A stretch of 64,000 nucleotides of DNA from Bidens hawaiensis (taxonomy: Eukaryota; Streptophyta; Magnoliopsida; Asterales; Asteraceae). Below the pieces are notes generated by a model, which ran no database searches, was not told the origin of the DNA, and was given only the letters and a program-made list of their open reading frames with translations. How positions within the stretch are numbered: position 1 is the first letter of the stretch; each line of letters begins with the position of its first letter. Position numbers and translations under genes: made by a program. The stretch covers positions 1 through 64,000 of the forward strand of contig JAIQDT010003793.1 in the NCBI GenBank assembly GCA_021521415.1, read 5' to 3'. Positions 22,250 to 33,189 of the stretch are shown piece after piece.

Positions 22250-22597
22250 ATGAGCCAATATGGTAAGCCGACACTTGACGACTATGGCAATAGCGTTGCA
22301 CCACCTGAAATACTTCTTAACTTTGAAATCAAATCCAGTATCATTCATATGATCGAAAATTTTGTCCAATTTCATGGCCTTATAGATGAGGATCCCTTAT
22401 CTCATAGTTCCCGATTCCTTCGAATATATGGAACTTTCGAATTCAACATTGCTCAAAAGATCAAGTTAGGCTTAAACTCTTTCCGTTTTCCACTAGATAA
22501 AATTGCCAAGTATCGCGCCAGCATCACCGGATTTTGGACAGATGAAAACCAGTCACTACACGCAGCATGGGAAAGATACAAGATTCTTCTACAATGA
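22250..22597 (+). pseudogene. Athila-like gag fragment
   Basis: This open piece reads MSQYGKPTLDDYGNSVAPPE and then LNFEIKSSIIHMIENFVQFH and LIDEDPLSHSSRFLRI. The order FEIK, NxVQFHGL, EDP is typical of Athila gag capsid. It stops at 22597, and weaker gag traces continue in other frames towards 23750 (for example a NQVGQLAQLLFERPPGGLPS-like stretch near 23287). The piece is only a small part of a normal gag. Confidence 0.75.
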
Positions 22598-23808
22598 TGT
22601 CCGCACCATGGATAGAACAAATGGTTGCAAGTCCAAACTTTCTTCGACACTCAAACTAGTTAAAACAAATAAGAACACCATCAGGTCACTGGTGGAGATC
22701 TCGGAATCAAATCACCAAATGAGGCATTCGAGATCGTAGAAAAATCTGCTAAGAAAATCTTTGCCTATAATCCACCTCGATCAACCCCATCACACAAAGG
22801 CATACACCATGCCGACAACACCTTTATCTATGTACAATTCCAGTCATTCTCTAAAATATTTGAACAGCTTCAGTCTAAGCTGGCCAATGCAAAGGTAAGT
22901 GCGATAGGTGGGGGGGGGGGGATCGCAAGGTCAAATACTCCTAAAGTATGACCATCAAAGAATTCGATTATGTAAACCGAAAATATAACATGTATGGCAA
23001 CACTTACAACCCTAGTTAGAGAAACCATTCGAACTTCAACTGGAGGGATGGAGCCAACAATCAAGTTCCTCATGGACCTTTCAATCAAAACCAAACCTCT
23101 CAATCTAAACCTCCATAACAGAACCAATTGGAAGTACCAGCCAATAACCAAACGGTGGATCTACAGTGGAAACTTTGCTAACACAACTCACCACAAGTAC
23201 TGATGCTTCAATCAAATTGACCAAAGATCAATTCCTGAAAATTGAAGTGGAGCAAAGAACCGGAATGCTTCTTTGTAAAACATCAAAAACCAAGTAGGTC
23301 AGTTAGCTCAGCTACTTTTCGAGAGACCACCCGGAGGACTCCCTAGTAACACTGTTACCAATCCCAATGCTCAAGCCAATGCCATAACCATAAGAAGTGG
23401 CAGAACTGCCATAAAAAACTCACAAGTCACACCTATCCAATATGAAGGTGAGACTGAGGTTCTTGACAAATTCGACACTCAACCCATTCCAATCATTGCT
23501 AAACCTTTCAAAGAACCTGTGAAACCATATGTTCCACCACATCCGTATCCAACTCGCCTAAAGCAGGAAAAGATGGAGGCACAATATGGTAAATTCCTAG
23601 AACTCTTTAAGCAATTGCATACTAACCTTCCATTCATAGAATCCATTTCCCAAATGCCAAAATACGCAAAATTCTTGAAAGTGGTTCTATCCAACAAAAG
23701 AAAGATATAAGTGTTATCCCACATGATACTCAACGAAGAATGCTCTGCCATTCTCTAGAACAAGCTTCCAAAGAAAATGACTAAATAAGGAAGTTTAATG
23801 ATCCCCGT

Positions 23809-24324
23809 TTGATTGGAAACTTGTTTGTCAGCAATGCTTTATCCGACCTAGGAGCTAGAATCAACCTAATGCCTTATACGATTTTCTCCAACTTAGGACT
23901 AGGAGAATCTACTCTAACCCGTATGAGCATTCAGCTAGCCGATAGATCACTTAAATACCCAAGAGGCATAGTTGAGAACATGTTAGTCAAAATTGACAAA
24001 TTTGTCTTTCCAGTCGATTTCATTATTCTAGACATGGAAGAAGACACATTTGGACCCCTTATCCTAAGAAGACCATTCTTAGCCACCGCTAGATCACTCA
24101 TAGATGTTTGCACCGACAAACTCACTCTTAGGGTAGAGGATGTGGATGTAACTTTTGACATAGGAAAATCTATGAAACATCCGCAGTATACTATTGATTC
24201 TGCATACGTCCTAGATATGTGTGAACCAATAATGAGTTGTCATTTAAGGAAAACAATTGAGAAAGAAACATGTGATACACAACTGATTATGGAGAAAGCA
24301 CATGCCATCAGTTCAGTAAAATAA
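23809..24324 (+). pseudogene. Athila-like protease region
   Basis: An open stretch of 171 codons resembles the Athila protease: ALSDLGARINLMPYTIFSNL (normally with an Asp-Leu-Gly active site), ADRSLKYPRGIVENMLVKID, then FPVDFIILDMEED and RRPFLATARSLIDV. The active-site block is present as SDLGARINLMP. The region is cut off by stops on both sides from gag and RT. Confidence 0.8.
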
Positions 24325-24839
24325 GTTGTGGGGGAGGAAAAAGAAAGCAACTCCGGGAGACATTTGAAGAAATAAATAGAGATCTGGAGCCTAAAGCCAA
24401 ACCTTCTGTTAACGATCCGCCTACTTTAGAACATAAGGAATTACCCAAACACCTTGAATATGCTTTCTTCGAAGGCAAATTTCAATTGCCTGTCATCTTT
24501 CCTCTAACCTTTCAAGTGATGAAAAAGAAAGACTCCATGAAGTTCTTAAATCTCACAAGAAACCTATCGCTTGGAAAGTTATGGACATCAAAGGCATCAA
24601 CTCATCATTCTATACTTACAAGATTTTAATGGAATAAAAATTTAAACCTGTAATGCAACACCAGATATGACTAAATCCAAATATTCAAGACGCGGTGAAA
24701 AAGAAAGTACTCAAACAGCTTGATGCATGATTAATTTTCCCTATTTCCGATTCTTCATGGGTCAGTCATGTTCAAGTAATCCCGAAGAAAAGAGGAATGA
24801 CAATGTTCACCAATGACAAGCATGAGCTAATTCATATGA

Positions 24840-25340
24840 GAATCGTCACTGGATGGTGAGTTTGCATCGACTATCGCAAACTCAATGATGCCACCAGGAA
24901 AGATCACTTTCCTCTCCCGTTCATTGATCAGATGCTCGAGCGTCTATCAGGAAAGATTTACTAATGCTTTCTAGATGGATTCTCTGGTTATTTTAAAATT
25001 CTAGTTTCCCCTGAAGACCAGGAGAAAATAACATTTACATGTCCCTATGGCACAATCGCTTACCGACGAATGCCCTTTGGACAATGTAATGCTCCAGCTA
25101 CTTTTCAACATTGTATGGTAGCTATATTTCATGACATGATTGAAGATTCAATTAAAGTTTTCATGGAGTACTTCTCTGTCTTTGGTGATTCCTTCAATTT
25201 ATGTCTTGAAAATATGAAAAGGATGTTAACACAATGTGAGAAAGCCGATCTTGTGTTGAATTGAAAGAAATGTCACTTCATGGTTAAAGAAGGCATCGTT
25301 CTCGGGCACGAGATATCTCAAGACGGATTAGAGGTGGATA
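24840..25340 (+). pseudogene. Athila-like reverse transcriptase, catalytic site lost
   Basis: The RT order is recognisable: [20 protein letters not shown] after a stop, FLDGFSGYFKI, the MPFGQCNAPATFQHCM block, then IKVFMEYFSVFGDSF where a functional enzyme has FMDDFSVFG. The two catalytic aspartates have become Glu-Tyr. Stops occur before VCIDY, after SGKIY and after KADLVLN. The enzyme would be inactive even without the stops. Confidence 0.88.
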
Positions 25341-25476
25341 GAGCCAAAGTACAAACCATTTCCAAACTTCCACTGCCCACATCTGTTATAGCTATTGAAG
25401 TTTTCTTGGCCATGTGGGTTTTTATCGTCGTTTCATCAAAGACTTTTCAAAGATAGCATGGCGAATGACATAACTT

Positions 25477-25960
25477 TTGAACGACGTCACATTCATCTTC
25501 TCTAAAGAATGTTTGGATGCATTTAAAGTTCTGCAAGACAAGCTTGTTGCCGCTCCTATAATGGTAGCTCCATACTGGACAATACCATTCGAACTTATGT
25601 GCGATGCCAGTGATTTCGCAGTTAGAGCAGTCTTAAGACAAAGGAAAAATAAGCATTTTCATCCAACTTACTAGGCTAGCAAGACTCTTAATGATGCTCA
25701 GAGAATTACACAACTACCAAGAAGAATCTTTTGGCCATAGTCTTCGCTTTTGAAAAATTCCGTTAATATCTAGTCCTTTCAAAAACCATCGTTTACCCTG
25801 ATCATGCGGCGATTAAGTATATGGTCCCAAAAACAATACGCTAAACCTCATTTGATCCAATGGATTTTACTTCTATAAGAATTTGGCATTGAAATCAAGG
25901 ATAAAAAGTGTGTTGAAAATGTTGCAGTCGATCATATTTCCCGTTTGGAATGGCCAGCTT
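25477..25960 (+). pseudogene. Athila-like RNase H region
   Basis: An open piece with FSKECLDAFKVLQDKLVAAP and FELMCDASDFAVRAVLRQRK corresponds to the start of the retroelement RNase H domain. Further traces (SKTLNDAQRIT, then NVAVDHISRLEW near 25918-25953) continue in other frames with stops. Confidence 0.75.
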
Positions 25961-26399
25961 CACAGGAAATCATGGGGACCAAGATAAATGACAACTTTCC
26001 CCATGAATTTCTTATGCATATCCAGACTCGTGAAGGAAAACATCATTGGCTCGCTGACATCGCAAACTACAAAGTTAGTGGAATCGTTTTCAAAGGAATT
26101 ACGAATCAACAAAGGAGAAATTATTTTCTGATATCAAATATTACTTTTAGAAGATCCATACTTATTTCGCATAGGATCTGATCACATCATTCAAAGATGC
26201 GTGTATAAAGAAGAAGCATGCAAAATCCTAAAGGAATATCATGAAGGACCATTAGGAGTCCATCATGGAGCATAGACAACTTCAAAGAAAGTGTTTGATG
26301 CCAGCTTCTATTGGCTTACAATCTACCGAGAAGCAAACTAAATGGTTCGCTCGTTTGATGCATGCCAAGGTGCTAGTAGCATCTCTTCTCGAGATGAAA

Positions 26400-26800
26400 T
26401 GTTACAAAGGCCAATCCAAGTCTGTGAAATATATGACGTTTGGGGCATCGACTTTATGGGACCATTTCCAACATCATTTGGTCATCACTACATCCTAGTT
26501 GCAGTAGAATATGTATCAAAATGGGTCGAAACCCAAGCTTTACCCACCAATGATGCTAGGATGCTAGTCAAGTTTTTGAAGAAATTATTCTCTCGTTATG
26601 GTATTCCCAAGGCACTTATAAGCGATTGAGGAACACACTTCTGCAATGCGCAAATGGAGAAAGTATTGGCCAAATACAGGGTTCATCATCGACTCGCTAC
26701 ACATTACTACCCGAAAACAAGTGGTCAGGTGGAAGTTACAAATTGAGGTATCAAACGAATCGTAGAGAAAACTGTGAATCATAATCACCGAGATTGGTCG
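26400..26800 (+). pseudogene. Athila-like integrase core fragment
   Basis: The text [20 protein letters not shown], then [18 protein letters not shown] and [15 protein letters not shown], is the integrase catalytic core with its first two aspartates. A stop replaces the codon after ISD, and another stop interrupts the sequence after SGQVEVTN. Confidence 0.8.
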
Positions 26801-26819
26801 AAAAAATGGACAACGCCAT

Positions 26820-27269
26820 GTGGGATTTCCGTACTGCTTACAAAAATCCTATAGGCACAAAGCATATTGGGCACTTAAAACTACAAAGCTTGATTTATCA
26901 ATCGTGTGTAAGAATGGATTCATACAACTACACAAGCTAAATGAATTGAGGATGCAAGCATACGAAAACTCAAGGATTTTCAAGGAAAGGATGAAAAGAC
27001 TTCATGATGTACGGCTGAAAGGTGAAAAACATTTTAAAGAAGGCAACCAGGTACTCCTTTATAACTCTCGCCTTCATTTATTTCCGGAAAAGTTGAAATC
27101 TAGATGGCCTTGTCCGTTTACGGTTAAGGAAGCTTTTGATTATGGAGTCGTTGAACTTGTTCATAAATATGGGCATAGCTTTAAGGTAAACAGTCACAGG
27201 CTTAAAATTTACTTGGGTGAACCCGTAGAAACCCCGATGGAGGTGCTTCACCTTTGTCCCATGAACTAA
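26820..27269 (+). pseudogene. Athila-like integrase C-terminal region
   Basis: This 149-codon frame carries YENSRIFKERMKRLHD, GNQVLLYNSRLHLFPEKLKS, RWPCPFTVKEAFDYGVVEL and FKVNSHRLKIYLGE, the typical end of Athila pol. The stop at 27267-27269 is probably the original pol end. Confidence 0.8.
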
Positions 27270-28167
27270 ATTGGCAAAACCACGAATCCAGCTATCGACT
27301 CCGATAAAACGTTAATGTTAGATTTTACTGCTTTTATAGGTATAAGTTGAAAAACAAATTGTGTTTTTTAGGAAGGCACGGCCGTGCCCTCATGACATGA
27401 CCGTGCCCAGTTGAATTTCCTTGCACTAATCGTTTTTGGCACTGTTTATGGCTCAAACTGTCCAGTTTTAGAGAAAACTTGACAACATGGCCTTTGCCTT
27501 GCAAGGCACGGCCATTCTGGAAGTGTCTGGCAGATTATAAATGTGCATAACCTCCTTTAGATTTTTGCACACCTTTTAGCCATATTTCTCTAAACTATAT
27601 AGCCTCTCAAGATGCTGATGGAATATCCTAATGCTACAAACCCCGCCACCACTCCAACTAAGAAGAATAACATGAACCCTGAAATGATCCTTTAACTCAA
27701 GGAAATGACGAAAGAGCTCACATACATGCTAGTTCTTAATGAACAACGAGTCCTAGCTCTAACGGAAACAGTGGAGGAAATGAAAGCCGAGCTTTGTGAC
27801 ATAACGAGCAAATTCAAATTCAGACCATTCGGTTGGGATTCTATCCCCCGCCACCACCACAACCACCTTTTGGTGGAAATGAAGGTTTTGGTGGAATCTC
27901 TCTGGAGGACGTTTTGGAGACCCTTTCCCCAATCGTTTTTGATATGCTCGTCTATGGTGAAAGGTATGGTGCTAGGAAGCAGTTTTTAGGATATATCTGG
28001 CTTAACCCGATCACTTGTAATCTTTATTTTATGCGATTTTATTTTAAATGTCTTTAGGACAAGTAATGTAATTTTAGGACTTTTTAATGGAATGAAGTTT
28101 AATTATGTTTTAGGGATAAGATTTTCACACACTTAACCGACTGTCCGAAGCACGACTGAGATATGAG
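27270..28167 (+). mobile_element. 3' region of the Athila-like element
   Basis: Sequence after pol includes CACGGCCGTG-type palindromes (near 27377) like those in the left flank (near 20388). A short open stretch at 27705-27989 could come from a third reading frame or from gag-like sequence (a coiled-coil-like VLALTETVEEMKAELCDI); I cannot assign it. No 3' LTR matching the left side was recognised. Confidence 0.45.
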
Positions 28168-29530
28168 TGTAAGGCCCCAAACCCGGTAGCCCTACTTTAG
28201 CGTCGGATTTACTCATAAACCCAGTTCTACAAATCAGAGTTTTAAAACTTTCGCGGAATATAAAACTTTATCCGTTTATTACAAAACATTTAATCTTTTC
28301 TTTGATACCATAACACAAAAACATTATATTTAAGACATCATTTCTTCCATCTTCAGATACCACCCGTTCAATCCATGCCATGTGCCATCCTCATGCTAGC
28401 TCTTTAATCTGCTCACCTGCGTGCATACTAAAAGTCAGCTACGCTGAGTGAGTTCTAGTTAATCAAGCAAATTGTCATACAACCACTACAGGCATTTATA
28501 TACATGTCTGAAGGAACATAGTCCACTGTCTAACTTTTTACTACTTAACCACTTAATTACCCCTACAGCTTAGCCACTTAATTACCCCTACAGCTTAGCC
28601 ACTTAAATACTCCTACAGCTTAGTCACTTATGCCACTTTATAACGAATAACGTTATGCAACTTTTCCACTTTGATAACGAATAATGTTATGCCACTTTAA
28701 TAATGAATAACGTTATGCCACTTTAATAACTAATAACGTTATGCCACTTTGATAATGAATAACATTATGCCACTTTAATAATGAATAATGTTATGCCACT
28801 TTAACACTCTTACCCCTATCCACTTCTATCTCACTCTACCTCTACCTGTCTATAACACACTTCCTATCAGTACATTATTTATGTAACAAGCAAGTCACAT
28901 CATAGCAATCATACACACTAATAACGACTTGGTAATCACTATCCTTGGCGGTATGTACAATATCCGAAGATCGTTCACACGCTGACAAGCATTATATAAT
29001 AACTACTTCGTATAACATCTATAGCATACACTTACCACTTAAGGTAAGTGTATTCACACTTCACGTCGAGTATGCACACAGCCCCAGAAACATAACAAGG
29101 AAATGGGGCTAGAAACTCACCTGAATGCGGTTACGTCTTCAGTTAATTACTCCCTCTTTAGCTGTGTGCGTCTAACTCGGGTTGAAAACCGATTCTCCTC
29201 CTTCTTCTTCTTCTTCTTGTTTTCGGCTAGAGAGAGAGAGAGTAGGATGAGAGAGAGCTAAGTGTGTGTTTTGGTGGTGCATGGAATATGTGAAATGAAA
29301 TGATTAAAGGGTGATTTAAGGTTTAAATATTATGGATCATGGGCTTGAGCCCATGGTCCATCGTCCTTCCTTATTAACCCAAGTCGATAACCCATATCCA
29401 TTACCTAACACTAGCCCGACCCATACTAACTCCTACTTTATTTATTAATTCTCCACTAACCCGAGTAAACTTTCTCACCAATAATAATTAATATAATTAA
29501 TATTATTTTTAGAAATTTCGGGATGTTACA
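28168..29530 (-). mobile_element. Solo LTR of another Gypsy element
   Basis: Read on the minus strand it starts TGTAACATCCCGAAATTTC and ends GGGGCCTTACA, typical plant Gypsy LTR ends with a TGTAA/TTACA inverted repeat. No internal region or second copy is present in the window. The flanks (atgag and attgt) do not match, and element C begins two bases after it, so its right flank may have been changed. Tandem repeats fill 28550-28805. Confidence 0.75.
28550..28805. repeat. Two minisatellites inside the solo LTR
   Basis: Three copies of about 27 bp with CTTAGCCACTTAATTACCCC lie at 28550-28625. They are followed by about six copies of a unit near 31 bp built on GAATAACGTTATGCCACTTT (28640-28805). 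The AACGTT core is palindromic, and some units carry the variant AATGTT or AACATT. Confidence 0.85.
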
Positions 29531-29532
29531 AT

Positions 29533-30433
29533 TGTTGGAATTTCATATGCCCGAGACACATATTTATATTAATGTGGCTAACTGTGTTTGATCCAAGTCG
29601 GGTCATACCCAATAACAAGCTAGACAACACCAAATGTATTCTTTTAGTGATTTGATCACTTAGACGAATACCGAACACTGCGCAATTAGAAAATTGGTTT
29701 CCTAAATAATTACACTTGATGATTTAAATAAATTATCTGGATAATTTATTTATATGAATTAATTATTTAATTGGTTAAATAATTAAGATAGCATGTATGT
29801 TTTATAAAATTAGTTTTATAAAGTATGAGATGGAGATGTTTTAATTGTTAAAACAAAACAAAAAAAAAAAAAAAATAAATAAATAAATTCAAAACCGGCC
29901 ACCCATGTGGGGTGGTGGTTTTACCCAATCAAAACCAAGATGCTCTTTTTTTTTTGTCTTGGGTTCCCCTTTTGATCCTCCATACACAACACATGCAAAC
30001 CACTTCTTTCTTTCAAGAAATCTCAAGTGTGAAAACAAGCTAGAACTCTCTCTCTCTCTCTCAAAACCCACGGCCACTTTGGCCAAAGAAAGGGGGTGTT
30101 TTGTGAGCTTGATTCAAGTGTTCTAATCCTAGCAACAAGTTGGTGTTGTTGTTTAAAAGCTTGGGGTATCAAAAGCTTGAGGGTTTCTCCTTTGCAACCT
30201 TGCCATTTGAAGACATTATCTTCTTCATCCACCTACATCTTCTCATAAGGTATAAGAAGGTACAATTTACTTTTGTGAGCATTTTGTTCTTGTAATATTG
30301 ATCCTTGTTCTCCGGGTTTTAGTTTTAACATAATGGTATGTTCATAACAAGTTTTAAAATCTAAGCTTCCGTTGCGTTTTTCTAGTTAAATATGGTTAAC
30401 TTGAACTTTGATAATCTTGTATAAAACCCAACA
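29533..30433 (+). mobile_element. 5' LTR of Copia element C
   Basis: A 901-bp LTR in plus orientation from TGTTGGAATTTC to AAACCCAACA. Its start (ATGCCCGAGACACATA block) is the reverse complement of the outer ends of the LTRs of elements A and B, so it belongs to the same superfamily. A primer binding site follows one base later, so it is a 5' LTR. Confidence 0.85.
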
Positions 30434-31538
30434 ATGGCATCAAGAGCCGGTTACAAGGACTTATGCTCCTTACATGTTCCTAAATTTCGGGTTTTTTCAT
30501 GGGTGAAAAAGGGGTCCGAAAATTTGGTGGATTTTACCCCTCATGGTTTTGTAAGATCTTGACATGCATGGAAAGATCTTAGGAAACCATTATTAACATT
30601 TGGATGTTGAATATAAAAAAAAAAAAAAAAAAAAAAAATTGGCCGTAGCCTTTTGGGGGGGGGGCCGATTCTTTTTTGGGGGTATTTGGGCATTGGTTGC
30701 TTAGGATGCATGCTTAGAACATTTGGTATGTTTGGATGTGTCATAACCGAAACCTAGACCTTGGATGTGTTGATTGTTGTTTTGTGTATGTTGATTATGT
30801 TTATTATTCAATATGGTTGTAATAATTCATAATTTTAGGCTTGTGTAATTTATTTGTTCATAAATGGTATGTAATAAGTAGATTAGTTGCATTTTCTTCA
30901 TTTTAGAAAAAATATGTATTAGGATACATGTTGTAAAAATTGAAGATGCAAGAATTGGTGGATTTGGGCCTTGGGCCGAAATTTTGGGCTTGTTGGGCCT
31001 CACCGGCCCATCATGGGATTCAAGCCCATTAGGCCCATAAATTTCACTCTTGGGCCCAAGAAGACTTTTGGAAGTTTGGAGCCCATTAACAAGCCCAACA
31101 AGAACACAACAACTTGGAAAGGATACTTGAAGCATTTGGATGCAAGATCAAGTGGGAGTCAACATTCCATCCTTGTGTCATGTTTTGTCCCTTAGGTGTG
31201 ACTTATGACCTATACTTGTTTCGGCTAACAAGTATGGTCAAATTTAGCGGTTTTCGGTTATGACTATATTTTGCATGTGTATGCTTGGTTGTTTGTTTTA
31301 CTTAATGTAATGTGTGGTTGATAGATATTAGGATATCCAAACCGTCACATAGGAACGACAACAAGCATAAAACGGGTTCTAATATATATTTGGTAATATC
31401 GCGTCAATTAGTTTAATTAAATGGGTTTATTAAAACTAAGCGATCACTCACCTATAATAAAATTGGTTTTATTATAACTAGAACCTTGAAAATTGGTTTT
31501 CAAAATCGCCATATTTCTAAATGCATGTTAGGATATGG
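30434..31538 (+). mobile_element. Primer binding site and leader of Copia C, truncated
   Basis: TGGCATCAAGAGCCGG (30435-30450) is the primer binding site. The leader shows the same order of features as those of A and B read in the opposite direction, including the TGGGCC-rich block (30965-31090) and the conserved ATGCATGTTAGGATATGG area at the end. It stops exactly where the LTR of element B begins; gag and all later parts of C are missing from the window. Confidence 0.8.
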
Positions 31539-32422
31539 TGTTGGGTTTTAGTATCTATTTTAGAGTATTAGTTGAAACATTTTTACTAATCTAGCAACGG
31601 AAGCATGATAATATCAACAACCTATTGTTAATTTTATGAAACATACCAATATGTAACAAGGCTAAAACCCGAAATAGGATCAATCTACAAGAACAAAAGG
31701 CTTACAAAATTAATAATAACAATAACTCTTTTACCTCAAAAGAGTAGGATGATATGAAGAGGAAGATGGACTAGCCTCCAAGAGTAGGATGCCTCAAGAG
31801 GTGATACCCACGAGCAACACCGGATGAGTGTTAGGACAAGAACACTAGAAAACCGAGCACCCGAGCCCTCCTCCCTTGCTTGTTTCGGCCGAGAGGAAAA
31901 AGAGAGGGAGAGTGGGAGTTTTCTTGCACTTGAAAAAATGAAATGAAAGGTGCACCAATGCATGTGTAGGCTAGTGGGATTTTAACCAAAAATATAACCA
32001 AGAGACTTTGATCATATTGGCTTGTTGGGGTGGTGATGGGTCCCACCCAAAACCGGCCACCCATCTCCTTTTTTTTTTTTTTTTTTTTTTTTTTGATTTA
32101 TATATTTATATATATCACATATATAAAACTAGCCTACACTATTATAAAACTATTTTATAATCTTTTCTTAATTATTTAACCAATTAAATAATTAAATAAA
32201 TAAATAAATAAATAATCCAAATTATTTATTTTAATCTTTCAAGTGCAATTTTAGAAAAACCGATTTCCTAAACTTTGTGTTCGGTATTCGTTTAAAGATC
32301 ATATCTTAAACAAATACAATCCGGTGTCTATCTAGCTCGTTATTGGGTATGACCCGACTTGGATCAAGCACAGTTAGCCACATTAATCTAAATACGTGTC
32401 TCGGGCATACGTAATTCCAACA
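31539..32422 (-). mobile_element. 3' LTR of Copia B
   Basis: 884 bp from TGTTGGGTTTTAG to TAATTCCAACA, with the polypurine tract (AAGTGGGAGAT on the minus strand, 32423-32433) next to it. It contains a poly-T run near 32068 that is longer than in the other copy. Confidence 0.94.
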
Positions 32423-33189
32423 ATCTCCCACTTGCACGAGATACATAGAAAATTAATGCAAGTGGTGAATACCGCCTAACAACAGTTCACCACCCCTAAT
32501 GTGTTTGACGAAGTGCCATTCAATAACATCATCCCTTCAAGTCCCTTACTTGATATGATTTAGGTGAATCTATCATTATATCTCTTTGTTACTAGATGTC
32601 ATGTTGGATCTAAGAGACATAGGTGATCATTCTCTTTTCAATTCAACTTTATCAGGCCTTAGACATCTAAACTCTCAACACATAAGAGGAACAAATTCCT
32701 TCTTGACTGTATACGCCTCTCACTATCACTTTTATACTCCACCTGAGCTCATCCTTATGTACCATCTTTTACGAATAGCAAAGGGGAGAGTCAAAGTGTA
32801 ATACTTGGTGAAAATCAAGACCCAGTATACATCTCAGGTCTAAGGATAATATGAAATTCTCCTTTACTCAAAATTACTAATGATCAAGTTAATCGACTCC
32901 ATGTAGTAATATTGAGAGCGGGTCAGTCCAATATTTGTATCCCACAAATATCTATGAACTTTGGCAGCAAACCTATGCTCCATATTCATTCCTTATGAAT
33001 ATCCACCAATCCTAGTTCATAATAGTCTTGCTTCATATTTGTTCCCACAAATGTGATCGACTACGGACTTTTAGAATAAGATAACTTATTCATGGATTAA
33101 ACATGCAAAATTAGAATTTAACTCAAGATTCCATAATCATATAAAAGAGTTAAATTACAAAAGTCTTTTAAACTTTAATACAAAATAGA
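32423..33189 (-). other. Non-coding 3' tail of Copia B, with polypurine tract
   Basis: Lies between the gag-pol stop and the 3' LTR. It is collinear with 2194-2974 of Copia A, for example around 32920-33070 compared with 2690-2840. No reading frame is kept between the two copies. Confidence 0.8.

Larger units (their letters stand above)
20100..28167 (+). mobile_element. Decayed Athila-like Ty3/gypsy element
   Basis: A plus-strand series of gag, protease, RT, RNase H and integrase pieces follows a primer binding site at 21966. Gag and protease resemble the Athila group. Stop codons and frame changes are present in every domain. The LTR limits are not clear; the left end is placed near 20100 only because LTR-like features (tandem repeats, CACGGCCGTG motifs) begin after it, and the right end is where a different LTR begins. 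No matching LTR pair was found by eye. Confidence 0.75.

Noticed and set aside
22909..22921. G-run in the Athila-like gag as a functional motif
   Set aside because: It lies in decayed sequence and is probably a simple run expansion.
27370..27420. CACGGCCGTG palindromes as regulatory sites
   Set aside because: They recur on both sides of the Athila-like element and look like part of its non-coding sequence; no gene nearby supports a role.
27705..27989. Independent gene in the Athila 3' region
   Set aside because: No conserved motif; it may be a remnant of a third retroelement frame, which I could not confirm.
28620..28805. CRISPR-like array
   Set aside because: Units are contiguous without unique spacers, and the sequence lies in a plant LTR.
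30650..30665. G-run near a poly-A stretch as a G-quadruplex
   Set aside because: A single run of about ten G is not enough to support a four-run structure.
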